DNA of 64,000 bases from assembly GCF_900177775.1 (NCBI RefSeq), contig NZ_FXWH01000001.1:496001-560000 (forward strand), written 5' to 3'. Under the pieces are notes generated by a model. That model was not told the origin of the DNA. It searched no databases and worked only from the letters and a program-made list of their open reading frames with translations. Position numbers and translations under genes: made by a program. How positions within the stretch are numbered: position 1 is the stretch's first letter; each line of letters begins with the position of its first letter. This stretch comes from Pseudidiomarina planktonica. Its GTDB lineage: Bacteria > Pseudomonadota > Gammaproteobacteria > Enterobacterales > Alteromonadaceae. Below are positions 9,358 to 19,863 of this stretch, one piece after another.

Positions 9358-10581
9358 TTAGCGAACCACGTTGCCAAGTTCGAAAATCGGTAAGTACATA
9401 GAAATAATCAAACCACCCACCAACACACCAATTACCACCATAATCATTGGCTCCAGCAGGCTGGTTAGGTTGTCTACAGCATCATCAACTTCGCGCTCGT
9501 AAATACTGGCGACTTTCGACAGCATGCTGTCAACGGCACCGGCTTCTTCACCAATGCGGATCATCTGAATAACCATTTCCGGGAACAAATTCACGTTTTG
9601 CATAGCCGTGTTCATTTGCATACCTGAGCTTACTTCTTCGCGAATCATTAAAATAGCATCACGATACTGGGCATTGCCCGACGCTCCGGCCGCCGACTCA
9701 AGCGCATCCATAAGCGGCACACCAGCGGCAAAGGTGGTGGCCAGCGTACGCGAAAACCGCGCTACGGCAGCTTTGTGCAAAATAGCACCAACCACCGGTA
9801 GCTTAAGTACCAGCCGGTCTACTCTATCACGCAGTTTACGACTTTTGCGGTGCAAATGACGGAACAGGAATATACCGGCAATAATGCTGCCAAAAATATG
9901 CAGATAATAATTTTGCAGGCCGCTGGATATTTTCAGAACAAATTGGGTGAACGCTGGCAGTTCGGCACCAAAGTCATCAAAAATAGCCTGAAACTGGGGT
10001 ACCACGAACAACAGCAAAATACAGGTAACACCAATGGCGACCAGAATGACCGCGCTGGGATATACCAAGGCTTTTTTAATTTTAGCTTTAAGTTCTTCGG
10101 CTTTTTCGCGGTAGGTGGCAATGCGATCGTAAATACTTTCCAGTGAACCTGACTGTTCACCGGCGTGCACTAAATCGCAATACAGGTCGTCAAAATAATT
10201 CGGGTGCTTGCGCAGTGATTCTGCCAGTTGCGAACCTGAGCTTACGTCTTGTGCCACCGCGACTATTAAACTGCGTAACTTTTCGTTGTCGGTGCCCCGG
10301 GCAATCATGTCCAGCGACTGCAACAGCGGCACACCGGCGGCTAGCATAGTAGCCATTTGGCGGGTCAGTGAGGCAATTTCTTTACCCGTGACTTTATTGC
10401 GTTTAAATAAGGGTTGGCGTTTACGGGTTATTTTGCCCGGCGATATGCCTTGCTGACGCAGTTGCGCCCGAATTTGTTTCAGCGTGTCACCACGCATAAT
10501 GCCCTGCACCTTGCGGCCGCGCTTGTTTATGCCTTGCCAGCGAAATTCAACTAAGGTTGGAGCATTTTTCTGAGTTGCCAT
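9358..10581 (-). CDS. pilC: Type IV pilus inner-membrane platform protein
   Basis: PilC of the T2SS-F family, the inner-membrane rotor that couples the PilB and PilT ATPases to pilin assembly. 407 residues with two repeated T2SSF domains (about residues 65-190 and 270-395) and three membrane segments, the last one (MIMVVIGVLVGGLIISMYLP) close to the C-terminus. The motif GEQSGSLESIYDRIA in the first repeat and its counterpart GEEAGAVDSMLSKVA in the second are typical. It lies between pilB and pilD. Confidence 0.97.
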   Translation of the reverse strand: MATQKNAPTLVEFRWQGINKRGRKVQGIMRGDTLKQIRAQLRQQGISPGKITRKRQPLFKRNKVTGKEIASLTRQMATMLAAGVPLLQSLDMIARGTDNEKLRSLIVAVAQDVSSGSQLAESLRKHPNYFDDLYCDLVHAGEQSGSLESIYDRIATYREKAEELKAKIKKALVYPSAVILVAIGVTCILLLFVVPQFQAIFDDFGAELPAFTQFVLKISSGLQNYYLHIFGSIIAGIFLFRHLHRKSRKLRDRVDRLVLKLPVVGAILHKAAVARFSRTLATTFAAGVPLMDALESAAGASGNAQYRDAILMIREEVSSGMQMNTAMQNVNLFPEMVIQMIRIGEEAGAVDSMLSKVASIYEREVDDAVDNLTSLLEPMIMVVIGVLVGGLIISMYLPIFELGNVVR

Positions 10582-10610
10582 GAAATTCCTTAACTGCGCT
10601 TCATTCGCTT

Positions 10611-12305
10611 TTAAAAGCTGGTGACCCGGTTGGCTTCGGCCAGGCTAATAGCGCCGCGGGCCACTTTCCGCAAAGCCGAGCGGCGCAACGAGTTAACGCC
10701 TTCACTGGTCGCCTGGGAATGAATATCTTGTGCTGACGCTTGTTTTAAAATAAGGGTTTGAATGGACTCTGTCACCGGCAGAACTTCGTATATGCCTGTA
10801 CGCCCTTTATAGCCCCCGGTGCAATGTTCACAGCCCACGGCTTTATGAATGTGCAAATCCTGCAGTTGGTCCTGACTAAAGCCCTGGCGCAATAATTCCG
10901 GCTCCGGCAGTTCTTCCGGCTCTTTGCAGAAACCGCACAACCGTCGCGCCAAACGCTGGGCAATAATCAACGACACAGTACCAGCGATGTTGTAGGGCGC
11001 AACGCCCATATTCATTAAGCGAGTCAGGGTTTCTGCTGCTGAGTTAGTATGCAGGGTAGACAGTACCAGGTGACCGGTTTGGGCTGCTTTTATGGCTATT
11101 TCGGCGGTTTCTAAATCACGGATCTCACCTACCATAATCACATCAGGATCCTGCCGTAAAAACGAGCGCAGGGCGTCAGCAAAGGTTAGCCCTGCCTTCA
11201 CATTAATTTGTACCTGGTTAATACCTTGCAGGTTAATCTCAACCGGGTCTTCCGCGGTAGAAATATTGCGCTCCGGCGTATTTAACTGGTTCAGACCAGT
11301 ATATAAGGACACCGTTTTACCGCTACCTGTGGGGCCGGTCACCAGAATCATACCTTGCGGGCGCTCCAGTGCAGCACTGTAGAGCTCTTGCTGCTCGGGT
11401 TCATACCCCAGAGATTCAATACCCAACATGGCAGCAGCGGAATCCAGTATCCGCATCACCACTTTTTCACCCCACAGGGTGGGCAGGGTGCTGACCCGAA
11501 AATCAATAGATTTGCTCTTCGACAGGCGTAGCTTAATACGGCCGTCCTGGGGTAAGCGGCGCTCGGCGATATCCAGTCGTGCCATTACCTTCAGTCGCGC
11601 GGCTATACGGCCGGCCAGAGAAACCGGTGGGCGTGCCACTTCATGCAACACACCATCAATACGAAAACGAATGCGATAGTCGCTTTCGTAGGGTTCAAAA
11701 TGCAAATCCGATGCGCCGCGTTTAATGGCGTCCAGCAGCAGTTTATTAATATAAATAACAATTGGCGCGTCACTTTGGTCGCTGCCTACGTCTTCTTTTT
11801 GAATACGTTGTTCTTCGTCACGATCCAGCGATTGCAGTTCGCGTTCGTCGGCTTCGGTAATGCCAAGCGCCGACACTTCGGTTTCCAGCACCTTATCAAT
11901 TAAGCGGTTGAGCTTGTCTTCAGCCACCAAAATGGCTTCGGTTTGCAACCGGGCGCGAAACTGAAAATCGTCCAGGGCGTCAATTCGGGTGGGGTCAGAA
12001 ACGGCAATATAAAGCGTATTGCCACGCTGATACAACGGCAAAGCATGATGCTTGCGGATCAGCTTTTCGCTAATAAATTCGGATGGAATTAACTCAGTAT
12101 TGAATGCGCTTAAATCTAGCCAGGGCACATGATATTCGTGGTAACAAACTTCGGCCAGTTGGTCGGCCTGAATTAAATTGCGTTCCAGCAGGCAAGCGGG
12201 GAAAGATTTCTTTTCCCGATATGCGTGTTCACTACAACTGCTAAGTGCAGCTTCGGGAACAAGATTGTCACGCAGTAATAGGGCTGCCAGAGTGTGGTGC
12301 AACAT
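10611..12305 (-). CDS. pilB: Type IV pilus extension ATPase
   Basis: Hexameric cytoplasmic ATPase that powers pilus extension. 564 residues. An N-terminal MshEN/GspE-N domain precedes the ATPase core. Walker A is [12 protein letters not shown], the Walker B region is [17 protein letters not shown], and a His box is visible at [12 protein letters not shown]. The tetracysteine zinc motif reads CGFC...CEHC. In several bacteria the MshEN domain binds cyclic-di-GMP; that would fit the riboswitch upstream of pilA, but I have not verified the binding residues here. Confidence 0.97.
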   Translation of the reverse strand: MLHHTLAALLLRDNLVPEAALSSCSEHAYREKKSFPACLLERNLIQADQLAEVCYHEYHVPWLDLSAFNTELIPSEFISEKLIRKHHALPLYQRGNTLYIAVSDPTRIDALDDFQFRARLQTEAILVAEDKLNRLIDKVLETEVSALGITEADERELQSLDRDEEQRIQKEDVGSDQSDAPIVIYINKLLLDAIKRGASDLHFEPYESDYRIRFRIDGVLHEVARPPVSLAGRIAARLKVMARLDIAERRLPQDGRIKLRLSKSKSIDFRVSTLPTLWGEKVVMRILDSAAAMLGIESLGYEPEQQELYSAALERPQGMILVTGPTGSGKTVSLYTGLNQLNTPERNISTAEDPVEINLQGINQVQINVKAGLTFADALRSFLRQDPDVIMVGEIRDLETAEIAIKAAQTGHLVLSTLHTNSAAETLTRLMNMGVAPYNIAGTVSLIIAQRLARRLCGFCKEPEELPEPELLRQGFSQDQLQDLHIHKAVGCEHCTGGYKGRTGIYEVLPVTESIQTLILKQASAQDIHSQATSEGVNSLRRSALRKVARGAISLAEANRVTSF

Positions 12306-12329
12306 AAAACACCTTTAGATGGAAAGAGC

Positions 12330-12356
12330 GCTTGCCGGCGTAAACCGCCGGCAAGC
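12330..12356 (-). promoter_or_regulatory. Hairpin between pilA and pilB
   Basis: A perfect 10-bp stem, GCTTGCCGGC at 12330-12339 with GCCGGCAAGC at 12347-12356, loop of 7. It lies between the pilA stop and the pilB start on the minus strand. No T run follows, so it is more likely a partial terminator, a 3' stabiliser or a processing site that lets pilA mRNA outnumber pilBCD mRNA. Confidence 0.55.
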
Positions 12357-12404
12357 AACAACTCTACAGTACTTCCTAACTATATTAGTTAGACTGATTG
12401 CAAC

Positions 12405-12875
12405 TTATGCTGCAGGTTCTGGTGCTGGAATAGCGGCAGAACAACCATCTACCCGCGAGCCTGGCTCTAGTGCGAAATCAGAACAAGTAATAGTCCAGTT
12501 TACGTTAGTGGCTGTGGCAGTAGGTGTTAAGGCAATCTCAATTGCAGCACCATTCGCATCATTCGCTTCTAAGGTGGCTGAAATCACACCATCAGTAACG
12601 GAAGCTGTTGCAATACCGTTTACCGTGTTGGCGGCAATAGCTGTTGGTACACCTTCAGACCCACTTGTACAACCGGTCAGGTTGCTGGTGGTTTGATAAC
12701 ACAGTGCTACAGCTGTTTTGTATGCTTCTAACGCAGATACGCCAGTAGATGCTTTCGCACGCTGGGTGTAATCACTGTATACCGGAATCGCAACTGCAGC
12801 CAAAATGCCAACAATGGCAACTACAATCATCAGTTCAATAAGGGTAAAGCCGTTTTGTTTAGTAGAGCGTTTCAT
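12405..12875 (-). CDS. pilA: Type IVa major pilin
   Basis: Structural pilin of 156 residues. The prepilin leader is MKRSTKQNG, cut between Gly9 and Phe10. The mature protein begins [20 protein letters not shown], with the Glu5 equivalent at residue 14. The globular domain has Cys pairs near residues 54/64 and 130/144 that can form disulfides, the last one enclosing the D-loop. The C-terminus is Pro/Ala-rich. TGGAG lies upstream of the ATG. A cyclic-di-GMP riboswitch sits about 170 bases upstream on the same strand, so expression is probably set by second-messenger level. pilBCD follow. Confidence 0.97.
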   Translation of the reverse strand: MKRSTKQNGFTLIELMIVVAIVGILAAVAIPVYSDYTQRAKASTGVSALEAYKTAVALCYQTTSNLTGCTSGSEGVPTAIAANTVNGIATASVTDGVISATLEANDANGAAIEIALTPTATATNVNWTITCSDFALEPGSRVDGCSAAIPAPEPAA

Positions 12876-12881
12876 AGGTTT

Positions 12882-12931
12882 TCTCCAGATGCATCGTGCA
12901 TCAATTGCTACATCAAAGCGGGGCGCTTTCA
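12882..12931 (-). promoter_or_regulatory. Putative expression platform of the pilA riboswitch
   Basis: The minus-strand segment at 12924-12917 reads GCCCCGCT and is exactly complementary to AGCGGGGC at 13061-13054, which is the conserved 3' core of the aptamer. The same segment can instead form a local hairpin, AAAGCG-CCC-CGCTTT (12930-12915 region). A further hairpin GATGCA-CGA-TGCATC (12902-12888) abuts the TGGAG ribosome binding site. Mutually exclusive pairings of this kind are what a riboswitch platform needs. Inference from complementarity only. Confidence 0.45.
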
Positions 12932-13044
12932 GTTAAAACCGTTGATGTACGGTATTAATGAATAGTCACATCCCATTCAAAAGTAAAGTAGATGTCTATG
13001 TGCGACATCCATGCAGCAGAGAAGCCAGAGGGGAAATTCAGACT

Positions 13045-13150
13045 TCGCCTGCAGCCCCGCTATCAATAGTTTAGTTTGCCGTTGGCAAACAACCTTAGAC
13101 CGGAAGCTTTGCGTCACCGCTTTTCAACGGTTTTGCCTTTTAAAGCGTGC
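13045..13150 (-). ncRNA. Cyclic-di-GMP-I (GEMM) riboswitch upstream of pilA
   Basis: On the minus strand the leader carries the conserved GEMM-I elements in order: GCACGC, GGCAAAACC, a stem CCGTT/AGCGG closed by a GAAA tetraloop, GACGCAAAGC, CCGGTCTAAGG, a second hairpin GTTTGCC-AAC-GGCAAAC, and the 3' core TAGCGGGGCTGC. These match the known aptamer (Vibrio Vc2 type), including the tetraloop and its CUAA-type receptor. Boundaries are approximate. The aptamer lies about 170 bases before the pilA start, leaving room for an expression platform. I see nothing else coding in the 367-base gap 12876-13242. Confidence 0.88.
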
Positions 13151-13165
13151 TAACGCGGTTAACTG

Positions 13166-13186
13166 ATACAACCATGAAGGTTGTAT
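13166..13186. promoter_or_regulatory. 8-bp inverted repeat upstream of the riboswitch
   Basis: ATACAACC at 13166-13173 and GGTTGTAT at 13179-13186 form a perfect inverted repeat with a 5-base spacer, between nadC and the riboswitch aptamer. It could be a regulator operator near the pilA promoter or a hairpin at the start of the leader. No sigma54 consensus is visible in this stretch. Confidence 0.35.
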
Positions 13187-13242
13187 AAAAAAACGCGAAC
13201 GCAAAATCAAAATAACAGAAAAATTTTAAACGTCAAGTTTTG

Positions 13243-14627
<1,385 letters not shown>

Positions 14628-14768
14628 GCATACCCTTTTTGAATGTTGCGAGCCTGCGGGTTAAGACCTACTCTTTACCTGCGGCTGCGCAAGCCTGATA
14701 CTAAGTGTAACCATACCTTGTTGGAATCCCTGAAAAAAGGTTTTCCGTTTAGCGTGAGTACGTTTTTT

Positions 14769-15344
14769 ATGTCTGTAAGGATCCGCCAGCATTGCTTGTC
14801 AGAAGCCCGGTTTGAACCGTCGCCGCATGCCGACGCCCGGCCTGATGAGCAAGACATTAATTTACTGGTAGTACATTGCATCAGTTTACCCGAAGGAAGC
14901 TTTGGCCAGCCGTATATTCACGATCTTTTTATGGGGCAACTGGACAGTTCCGCCCACCCCGATTTTGCTATTTTGGAAGGGCTGCGGGTGTCTGCTCACG
15001 TGGTGATACGCCGCGACGGTGAAGTGATTCAGTACGTGCCCTTTAACCAGCGCGCCTGGCATGCCGGCAAGTCCTGGTACTGTGGGCGCCGTCGTTGTAA
15101 TGATTTTTCTATAGGAATAGAACTTGAGGGTACTGACTATCAGTCTTACACTGAACAACAGTACCAACAGCTGGTGCACATAGCGGCAGCTTTGATTCAC
15201 ACCTATCCAGCGCTGAACCGGCGCCGTATAGTGGGACATCAGCACATTGCACCAGGGCGTAAAACGGATCCGGGACCTGGCTTTGACTGGCATCATTTTC
15301 ATACATTATTAACAGCTGAGTTAGCAGGTAGTATTTCTGCATAA
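14769..15344 (+). CDS. ampD: 1,6-anhydro-N-acetylmuramyl-L-alanine amidase AmpD
   Basis: Cytoplasmic zinc amidase that removes the peptide from anhydromuropeptides during cell-wall recycling. 191 residues from the ATG at 14769. Upstream in-frame codons back to 14643 lack homology to the family. The zinc and catalytic residues are in LLVVHCISLP, IGIELEGTD and GHQHIAPGRKTDPGPGF. It precedes ampE as in enterics. No ampC or ampR is nearby, so the role here is recycling rather than visible beta-lactamase control. Confidence 0.96.
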   Translation: MSVRIRQHCLSEARFEPSPHADARPDEQDINLLVVHCISLPEGSFGQPYIHDLFMGQLDSSAHPDFAILEGLRVSAHVVIRRDGEVIQYVPFNQRAWHAGKSWYCGRRRCNDFSIGIELEGTDYQSYTEQQYQQLVHIAAALIHTYPALNRRRIVGHQHIAPGRKTDPGPGFDWHHFHTLLTAELAGSISA

Positions 15345-15374
15345 CCGAGTTTCAGCGAAGCAAAGGGACAACTT

Positions 15375-16310
15375 ATGCAACTGATTGCGGTGTTACTGGC
15401 CTTTTCAATCGAGCGAGTGAAGAGATTATCACCTGGCTGGCATTTCTCTGGATATCTGCAGCGCTGGCTACGGTTAAGTAAGCAGCAAGACTGGTTGGAA
15501 AAGCTATATGAGAACCCCATTGGCGCTGTAGTAGTGGTGTTGTTGCCAGCTATAGTTATTAGCCTGGTGGTAGCTATTTTAGACAGTGGCTTGGTTACGT
15601 TAATTATCAGTGTGCTGGCGCTGTTACTGGCGGTGGCTTGTGCGCCGGCCCGAAGTGCTTATCGCGATTACCTGCACGCTGCTCACCGTGACGATGCTGC
15701 GGCGCTGAACCAGGCGGCAACGACTATTCACCAAGCTGCCGGCTTACCTGATGATCATACCGAAACCGGGCCGGCGTTAGCCTGGCTGCACTACCGTCAC
15801 TACGCAGCGGTGCTGATAGCTTACGTGGTGCTGGGAATTTTTGGTGCCTTAGCTTATGCCTCACTGCGTACTATGCAGAACTTGCAAACCCATGCAAAAG
15901 ACGGCGCTAAGAGCGAGCCGGAAACAGTTGACGCCGATCTCGACGACAGTAATGACGACACTGGCGACCGGGATGACGACATTATTGACGCCGCACCCTG
16001 GCAAAAAATTATGTTCTGGGTGGACTGGGCACCGGTTCGCATTACCAGCGCCGGCTTTTTGCTGGTTGGTCACTTCAGCAACGCGTTGCCGGTATGGTTG
16101 GGTAGTTTTTCCAAGCCACATCAACCCGCGCAGCAGGTGTTCCTGAAGGTTGCTGTAGCTGCCGAAGACACCCAGCCAATCGAAAACGATGCCAACCCAC
16201 AACCAGGTAAAACTCAGGAACCTCTGCGTCTGGTTGCACTAATGAAGCGCAATCTACTATTGTTGATAGTGGTATTAGCCTTATTAACTCTGGCCGGCTG
16301 GTTCTACTAG
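15375..16310 (+). CDS. ampE: AmpE family membrane protein
   Basis: Inner-membrane protein of 311 residues, downstream of ampD with AAGGGA before the ATG. Membrane segments appear near residues 55-90 (two close together), 135-160 and at the C-terminus (LLLLIVVLALLTLAGWFY). A strongly acidic loop (about residues 180-205, rich in Asp) lies before the region WVDWAPVRITSAGFLLVGHF, which is the conserved part of the family. AmpE is distantly related to CobD/CbiB; a divergent CbiB-family protein also occurs at 59810-60772. Molecular function is unclear even in E. coli. Confidence 0.9.
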   Translation: MQLIAVLLAFSIERVKRLSPGWHFSGYLQRWLRLSKQQDWLEKLYENPIGAVVVVLLPAIVISLVVAILDSGLVTLIISVLALLLAVACAPARSAYRDYLHAAHRDDAAALNQAATTIHQAAGLPDDHTETGPALAWLHYRHYAAVLIAYVVLGIFGALAYASLRTMQNLQTHAKDGAKSEPETVDADLDDSNDDTGDRDDDIIDAAPWQKIMFWVDWAPVRITSAGFLLVGHFSNALPVWLGSFSKPHQPAQQVFLKVAVAAEDTQPIENDANPQPGKTQEPLRLVALMKRNLLLLIVVLALLTLAGWFY

Positions 16311-16325
16311 CTGGTCGTACCAATT
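16311..16325. promoter_or_regulatory. PdhR operator 1 (candidate)
   Basis: CTGGTCGTACCAATT matches the known PdhR consensus ATTGGTnnnACCAAT with imperfections. The core TGGT-CGT-ACCA is symmetric. It starts right after the ampE stop codon. Confidence 0.65.
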
Positions 16326-16377
16326 CGCAGCAAATTTTATTTGGGGTCATCACCGCTTTCGACTACAATGGTTGAGC

Positions 16378-16392
16378 TTGGTCATACCAATT
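16378..16392. promoter_or_regulatory. PdhR operator 2 (strong match)
   Basis: TTGGTCATACCAATT is a near-perfect match to the E. coli PdhR operator, with a symmetric TTGGT-CAT-ACCAA. It lies about 20 bases upstream of the pdhR start, so it probably mediates autorepression of the whole pdhR-aceEF-lpdA operon, relieved by pyruvate. Confidence 0.85.
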
Positions 16393-16412
16393 AACCAAAT
16401 AAACGAGTGCCA

Positions 16413-17168
16413 ATGGTGTTTCCTAAAATTCAGCATACTAAGTTGTCCGATGCGATTATGGCGCGAATCGAAGCCATGATTGTGGACGGCTCTTTGGGTT
16501 CCGGTCAGCGCTTGCCGTCTGAACGGGACTTAGCGCTGCAATTTGAGGTGTCACGACCGTCGTTGCGCGAAGCCATACAAAAGCTGGAAGCGCGCGGCCT
16601 GATCGAGCGCCGTCAGGGCGGCGGTACTTATGTTTGTGATACCTTACAACAGCGCGTTGCTGAACCTTTATTTGAGTTATTGGCAAAGCATCCGGAGTCG
16701 CAATTCGACTTACTGGAATTTCGGCATGCGTTAGAAGGTATATCGGCTTATTACGCTGCACTGCGCGGTACGCCGGCTGATTTGGAAGCCATTGAACAGA
16801 GCTTCAGCGCCATAGCCGAGCAGCAACAAGGTGAATTAGTTGAGCACGCAAGTGCTCTAAGTGCCTTTCATTTGCGTATCACGGAAGCATCGCACAATGT
16901 GGTACTGCTGCATCTGGTACGTGGCATGCAGCCACTACTTACGGAAAATATTCGACAAAATCTTGAAGTGCTGGCGGGTAAAGCCGGCATTTTGCAAAAG
17001 CTCAATGCGCATCGCCAACAGATAGTTACGGCGATAGTGGCAGGAGAGCCAGAACAAGCTCGCGAAGCATGTTACGAGCATCTGGCCTATATTGAACATG
17101 CGTTATTAACGTTGAGTCGCGAAAATTCGCGGATGCAGCGTTCATTGCGCCGACATGAAACAGGGTAA
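16413..17168 (+). CDS. pdhR: Pyruvate-sensing GntR-family repressor PdhR
   Basis: FadR-subfamily repressor of the pyruvate dehydrogenase operon. From the ATG at 16413 it has 251 residues and begins MVFPKIQHTKLSDAI, aligning with E. coli PdhR. An in-frame GTG at 16407 is the alternative. The winged helix-turn-helix includes LPSERDLALQFEVSRPSLRE and the wing RRQGGGTYV. The C-terminal FCD effector domain carries the expected Asp/His metal-site residues. Two matching operators lie upstream and aceE follows after 9 bases. Confidence 0.96.
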   Translation: MVFPKIQHTKLSDAIMARIEAMIVDGSLGSGQRLPSERDLALQFEVSRPSLREAIQKLEARGLIERRQGGGTYVCDTLQQRVAEPLFELLAKHPESQFDLLEFRHALEGISAYYAALRGTPADLEAIEQSFSAIAEQQQGELVEHASALSAFHLRITEASHNVVLLHLVRGMQPLLTENIRQNLEVLAGKAGILQKLNAHRQQIVTAIVAGEPEQAREACYEHLAYIEHALLTLSRENSRMQRSLRRHETG

Positions 17169-17177
17169 GGATTTGTT

Positions 17178-19850
17178 ATGACAGACCATTTACGAAATGA
17201 TGTCGATCCACAAGAAACACAGGAATGGATTGACGCCCTTGAGTCGGTACTCGAGACCGATGGCTCAGAGCGTGGGCATTTTATTCTGGAGAAGTTGGTC
17301 GAGAAGGCGCGCCGTAGCGGTGCCTATTTGCCTTATACCGCCACAACTTCTTACCTGAACACTATTGCGGCCAGTCAGGAGCCTCCGGTTCCGGGCGACC
17401 AAACCATTGAATCACGTATTCGTGCGGCCATTCGCTGGAATGCACTGGTAATGGTATTGCGGGCATCGAAGAAAGATTTGGAGCTCGGTGGTCATATTTC
17501 CAGCTTTGCTTCTTCTGCCATGCTTTACGATGTTGGCTTTAACCACTTCTTCCGTGCTCCGAATGAGCACGATGGCGGCGACTACCTGTTTATTCAGGGC
17601 CATGCCTCACCAGGTATTTATGCGCGCGCCTTTTTAGAAGGGCGTTTAACTGAAGAACAGCTAAACAACTTCCGGCAGGAATGTGATGGCGCTGGTTTGT
17701 CATCGTATCCGCATCCGAAATTAATGCCTGACTTCTGGCAGTTCCCAACTGTTTCTATGGGCTTAGGTCCAATTCAGGCTATTTATTTAGCCCGTTTCCT
17801 GAAATACCTGACTGACCGCGGCATTAAAGATTGCTCGCGTCAGCGTGTTTATTGCTTCCTTGGCGACGGTGAAACCGATGAGCCAGAAAGCCTGGGCGCA
17901 ATCAGCCTGGCTACCCGTGAAGGCCTGGACAACCTGACCTTTGTTGTGAACTGTAACCTGCAGCGCTTAGATGGCCCGGTACGTGGTAACGGCAAAATCA
18001 TTCAGGAACTGGAAGGCACCTTCCGTGGCGCTGGCTGGGAAGTGATTAAAGTAATTTGGGGTCGCTACTGGGATCCGCTTATTTACCGTGATACCGAAGG
18101 CAAGCTGTCCGAAATTATGCAAGACAGCGTAGACGGTGAGTATCAGAACTATAAAGCCAAAGGTGGCGCTTACACCCGCGAGCATTTCTTCGGCAAAACC
18201 GAAGAAACCAAAGCGATGGTGGCCAACTTGTCTGACGAAGACATCTGGCGCTTGAACCGCGGTGGTCACGATCCGGTGAAAGTACACGCGGCTTATCATA
18301 AAGCGGTAAACACCAAAGGCCGGCCACAGGTTATTTTGGCGAAAACCGTGAAAGGCTACGGCATGGGTTCAGCTGGCGAAGGCAAAAACATTGCTCACCA
18401 GGTGAAGAAAATGGACATGGATGCCATTAAACACTTCCGTGACCGCTTTAATATTCCAATTAAAGACGGTGACCTGGAAGACCTGCCGTTTTATAGCTTC
18501 GACAAAGACAGCGAAGAGTTGAAGTACATGCAGGAACGCCGCGAAAAACTGGGCGGTTACATGCCAGTGCGTCGTGCTAATACCGACAAAGAGTTGGAAT
18601 TACCTGCACTGAAAGCTTTTGAGACAGTCTTGAAAGGCTCCGGTGACCGTGAAATCTCCACCACCATGGTGTTTGTGCGAGTTCTGAACGTGTTGCTGAA
18701 AGATAAGAAAATTGGTCAGCGCATAGTGCCAATTATTCCGGATGAAGCCCGTACCTTTGGTATGGAAGGCTTGTTCCGCCAGGTTGGTATTTACTCCAGC
18801 CAGGGTCAGAAATATGAACCGCAGGACGCGGATCAGGTTGCCTATTATCGCGAAGATAAAAAAGGCCAGGTTATTCAGGAAGGTATTAACGAGCTTGGCG
18901 CTCTGGCGTCGTGGGTGGCAGCGGGTACTAGTTACTCCACCAACAACGAGCCCATGATTCCGTTCTACATTTACTATTCCATGTTCGGTTTCCAACGCGT
19001 TGGTGACTTAGTTTGGGCAGCTGGTGACAGCCAGACTCGTGGTTTCCTGGTTGGCGGTACTGCCGGACGCACCACGCTGAACGGCGAAGGTCTGCAGCAC
19101 CAGGACGGCAGCAGCCCAATCTTGTTCAATACGGTGCCAAACTGTATTTGTTATGACCCAACCTATGGCTACGAAGTGGCGGTAGTGGTTCAGGATGGCT
19201 TGCGCCGCATGTATGGCGAGCAGGAAAACGTGTTCTATTACCTAACCGTAATGAACGAGAACTACAAACAGCCAGAAATGCCGGAAGGTGTGGAAGAAGG
19301 TATTCTGAAAGGCTTGTACGAACTGGAAAAAGTAACGGCGAAGAACAAAGCCAAAGGCGAAGTTCAGTTGTTAGGTTCGGGGACTATTCTAGAACAAGTA
19401 CGCATAGCGGCGAAGATGCTGGCGGAAGATTACGACATTACCAGCACCGTCTACAGCGCAACCTCGTTCAACGAGCTGGCGCGTGACGGCATGGACGTTG
19501 ATCGCTACAACATGCTGAACCCGGGCAAAAAAGCGAAAACCGCTTATGTGTCCGAGGTACTTGGCAAGGCCAAAGGGCCAACAGTTGCAGCAACCGATTA
19601 CATGAAAATGTACGCTGACCAGATTCGTGCCTGGGTGCCAACGCCATATCGCGTATTAGGTACCGACGGTTATGGTCGTTCAGACAGCCGCGCAAACTTG
19701 CGTAAGCACTTCGAAGTGAACCCTGAGTTCATTGTGGTTGCTGCGTTAAGCGAACTGGCCAAGGCTGGCGATATCGATGCCAAAGTGGTGACCAAAGCCA
19801 TTAAAGACTTAGGTATCGATACTGACAAACTTAATCCACTGTACGCATAA
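17178..19850 (+). CDS. aceE: Pyruvate dehydrogenase E1 component (homodimeric)
   Basis: Thiamine-diphosphate enzyme that decarboxylates pyruvate and reductively acetylates the E2 lipoyl groups. 890 residues, close to the 887 of E. coli. The ThDP motif begins GDGETDEPESLGA and runs on to NCNLQRLDGPVRGN. The transketolase-like C-terminal half includes LQHQDGSS. AAGGA precedes the ATG. It is the first structural gene of aceE-aceF-lpdA and lies in the PdhR-controlled operon. Confidence 0.99.
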   Translation: MTDHLRNDVDPQETQEWIDALESVLETDGSERGHFILEKLVEKARRSGAYLPYTATTSYLNTIAASQEPPVPGDQTIESRIRAAIRWNALVMVLRASKKDLELGGHISSFASSAMLYDVGFNHFFRAPNEHDGGDYLFIQGHASPGIYARAFLEGRLTEEQLNNFRQECDGAGLSSYPHPKLMPDFWQFPTVSMGLGPIQAIYLARFLKYLTDRGIKDCSRQRVYCFLGDGETDEPESLGAISLATREGLDNLTFVVNCNLQRLDGPVRGNGKIIQELEGTFRGAGWEVIKVIWGRYWDPLIYRDTEGKLSEIMQDSVDGEYQNYKAKGGAYTREHFFGKTEETKAMVANLSDEDIWRLNRGGHDPVKVHAAYHKAVNTKGRPQVILAKTVKGYGMGSAGEGKNIAHQVKKMDMDAIKHFRDRFNIPIKDGDLEDLPFYSFDKDSEELKYMQERREKLGGYMPVRRANTDKELELPALKAFETVLKGSGDREISTTMVFVRVLNVLLKDKKIGQRIVPIIPDEARTFGMEGLFRQVGIYSSQGQKYEPQDADQVAYYREDKKGQVIQEGINELGALASWVAAGTSYSTNNEPMIPFYIYYSMFGFQRVGDLVWAAGDSQTRGFLVGGTAGRTTLNGEGLQHQDGSSPILFNTVPNCICYDPTYGYEVAVVVQDGLRRMYGEQENVFYYLTVMNENYKQPEMPEGVEEGILKGLYELEKVTAKNKAKGEVQLLGSGTILEQVRIAAKMLAEDYDITSTVYSATSFNELARDGMDVDRYNMLNPGKKAKTAYVSEVLGKAKGPTVAATDYMKMYADQIRAWVPTPYRVLGTDGYGRSDSRANLRKHFEVNPEFIVVAALSELAKAGDIDAKVVTKAIKDLGIDTDKLNPLYA

Positions 19851-19863
19851 GGGGGGCTGAATC

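Noticed and set aside
13187-13242. Terminator for pilA-side transcription or a sigma54 promoter upstream of pilA
   Set aside because: The minus strand shows a T run but only a 3-bp stem before it, and no GG-N10-GC sigma54 pattern is present.
14643-14768. Longer N-terminus for ampD
   Set aside because: The 42 extra residues have no family similarity and the protein aligns from the internal ATG at 14769.
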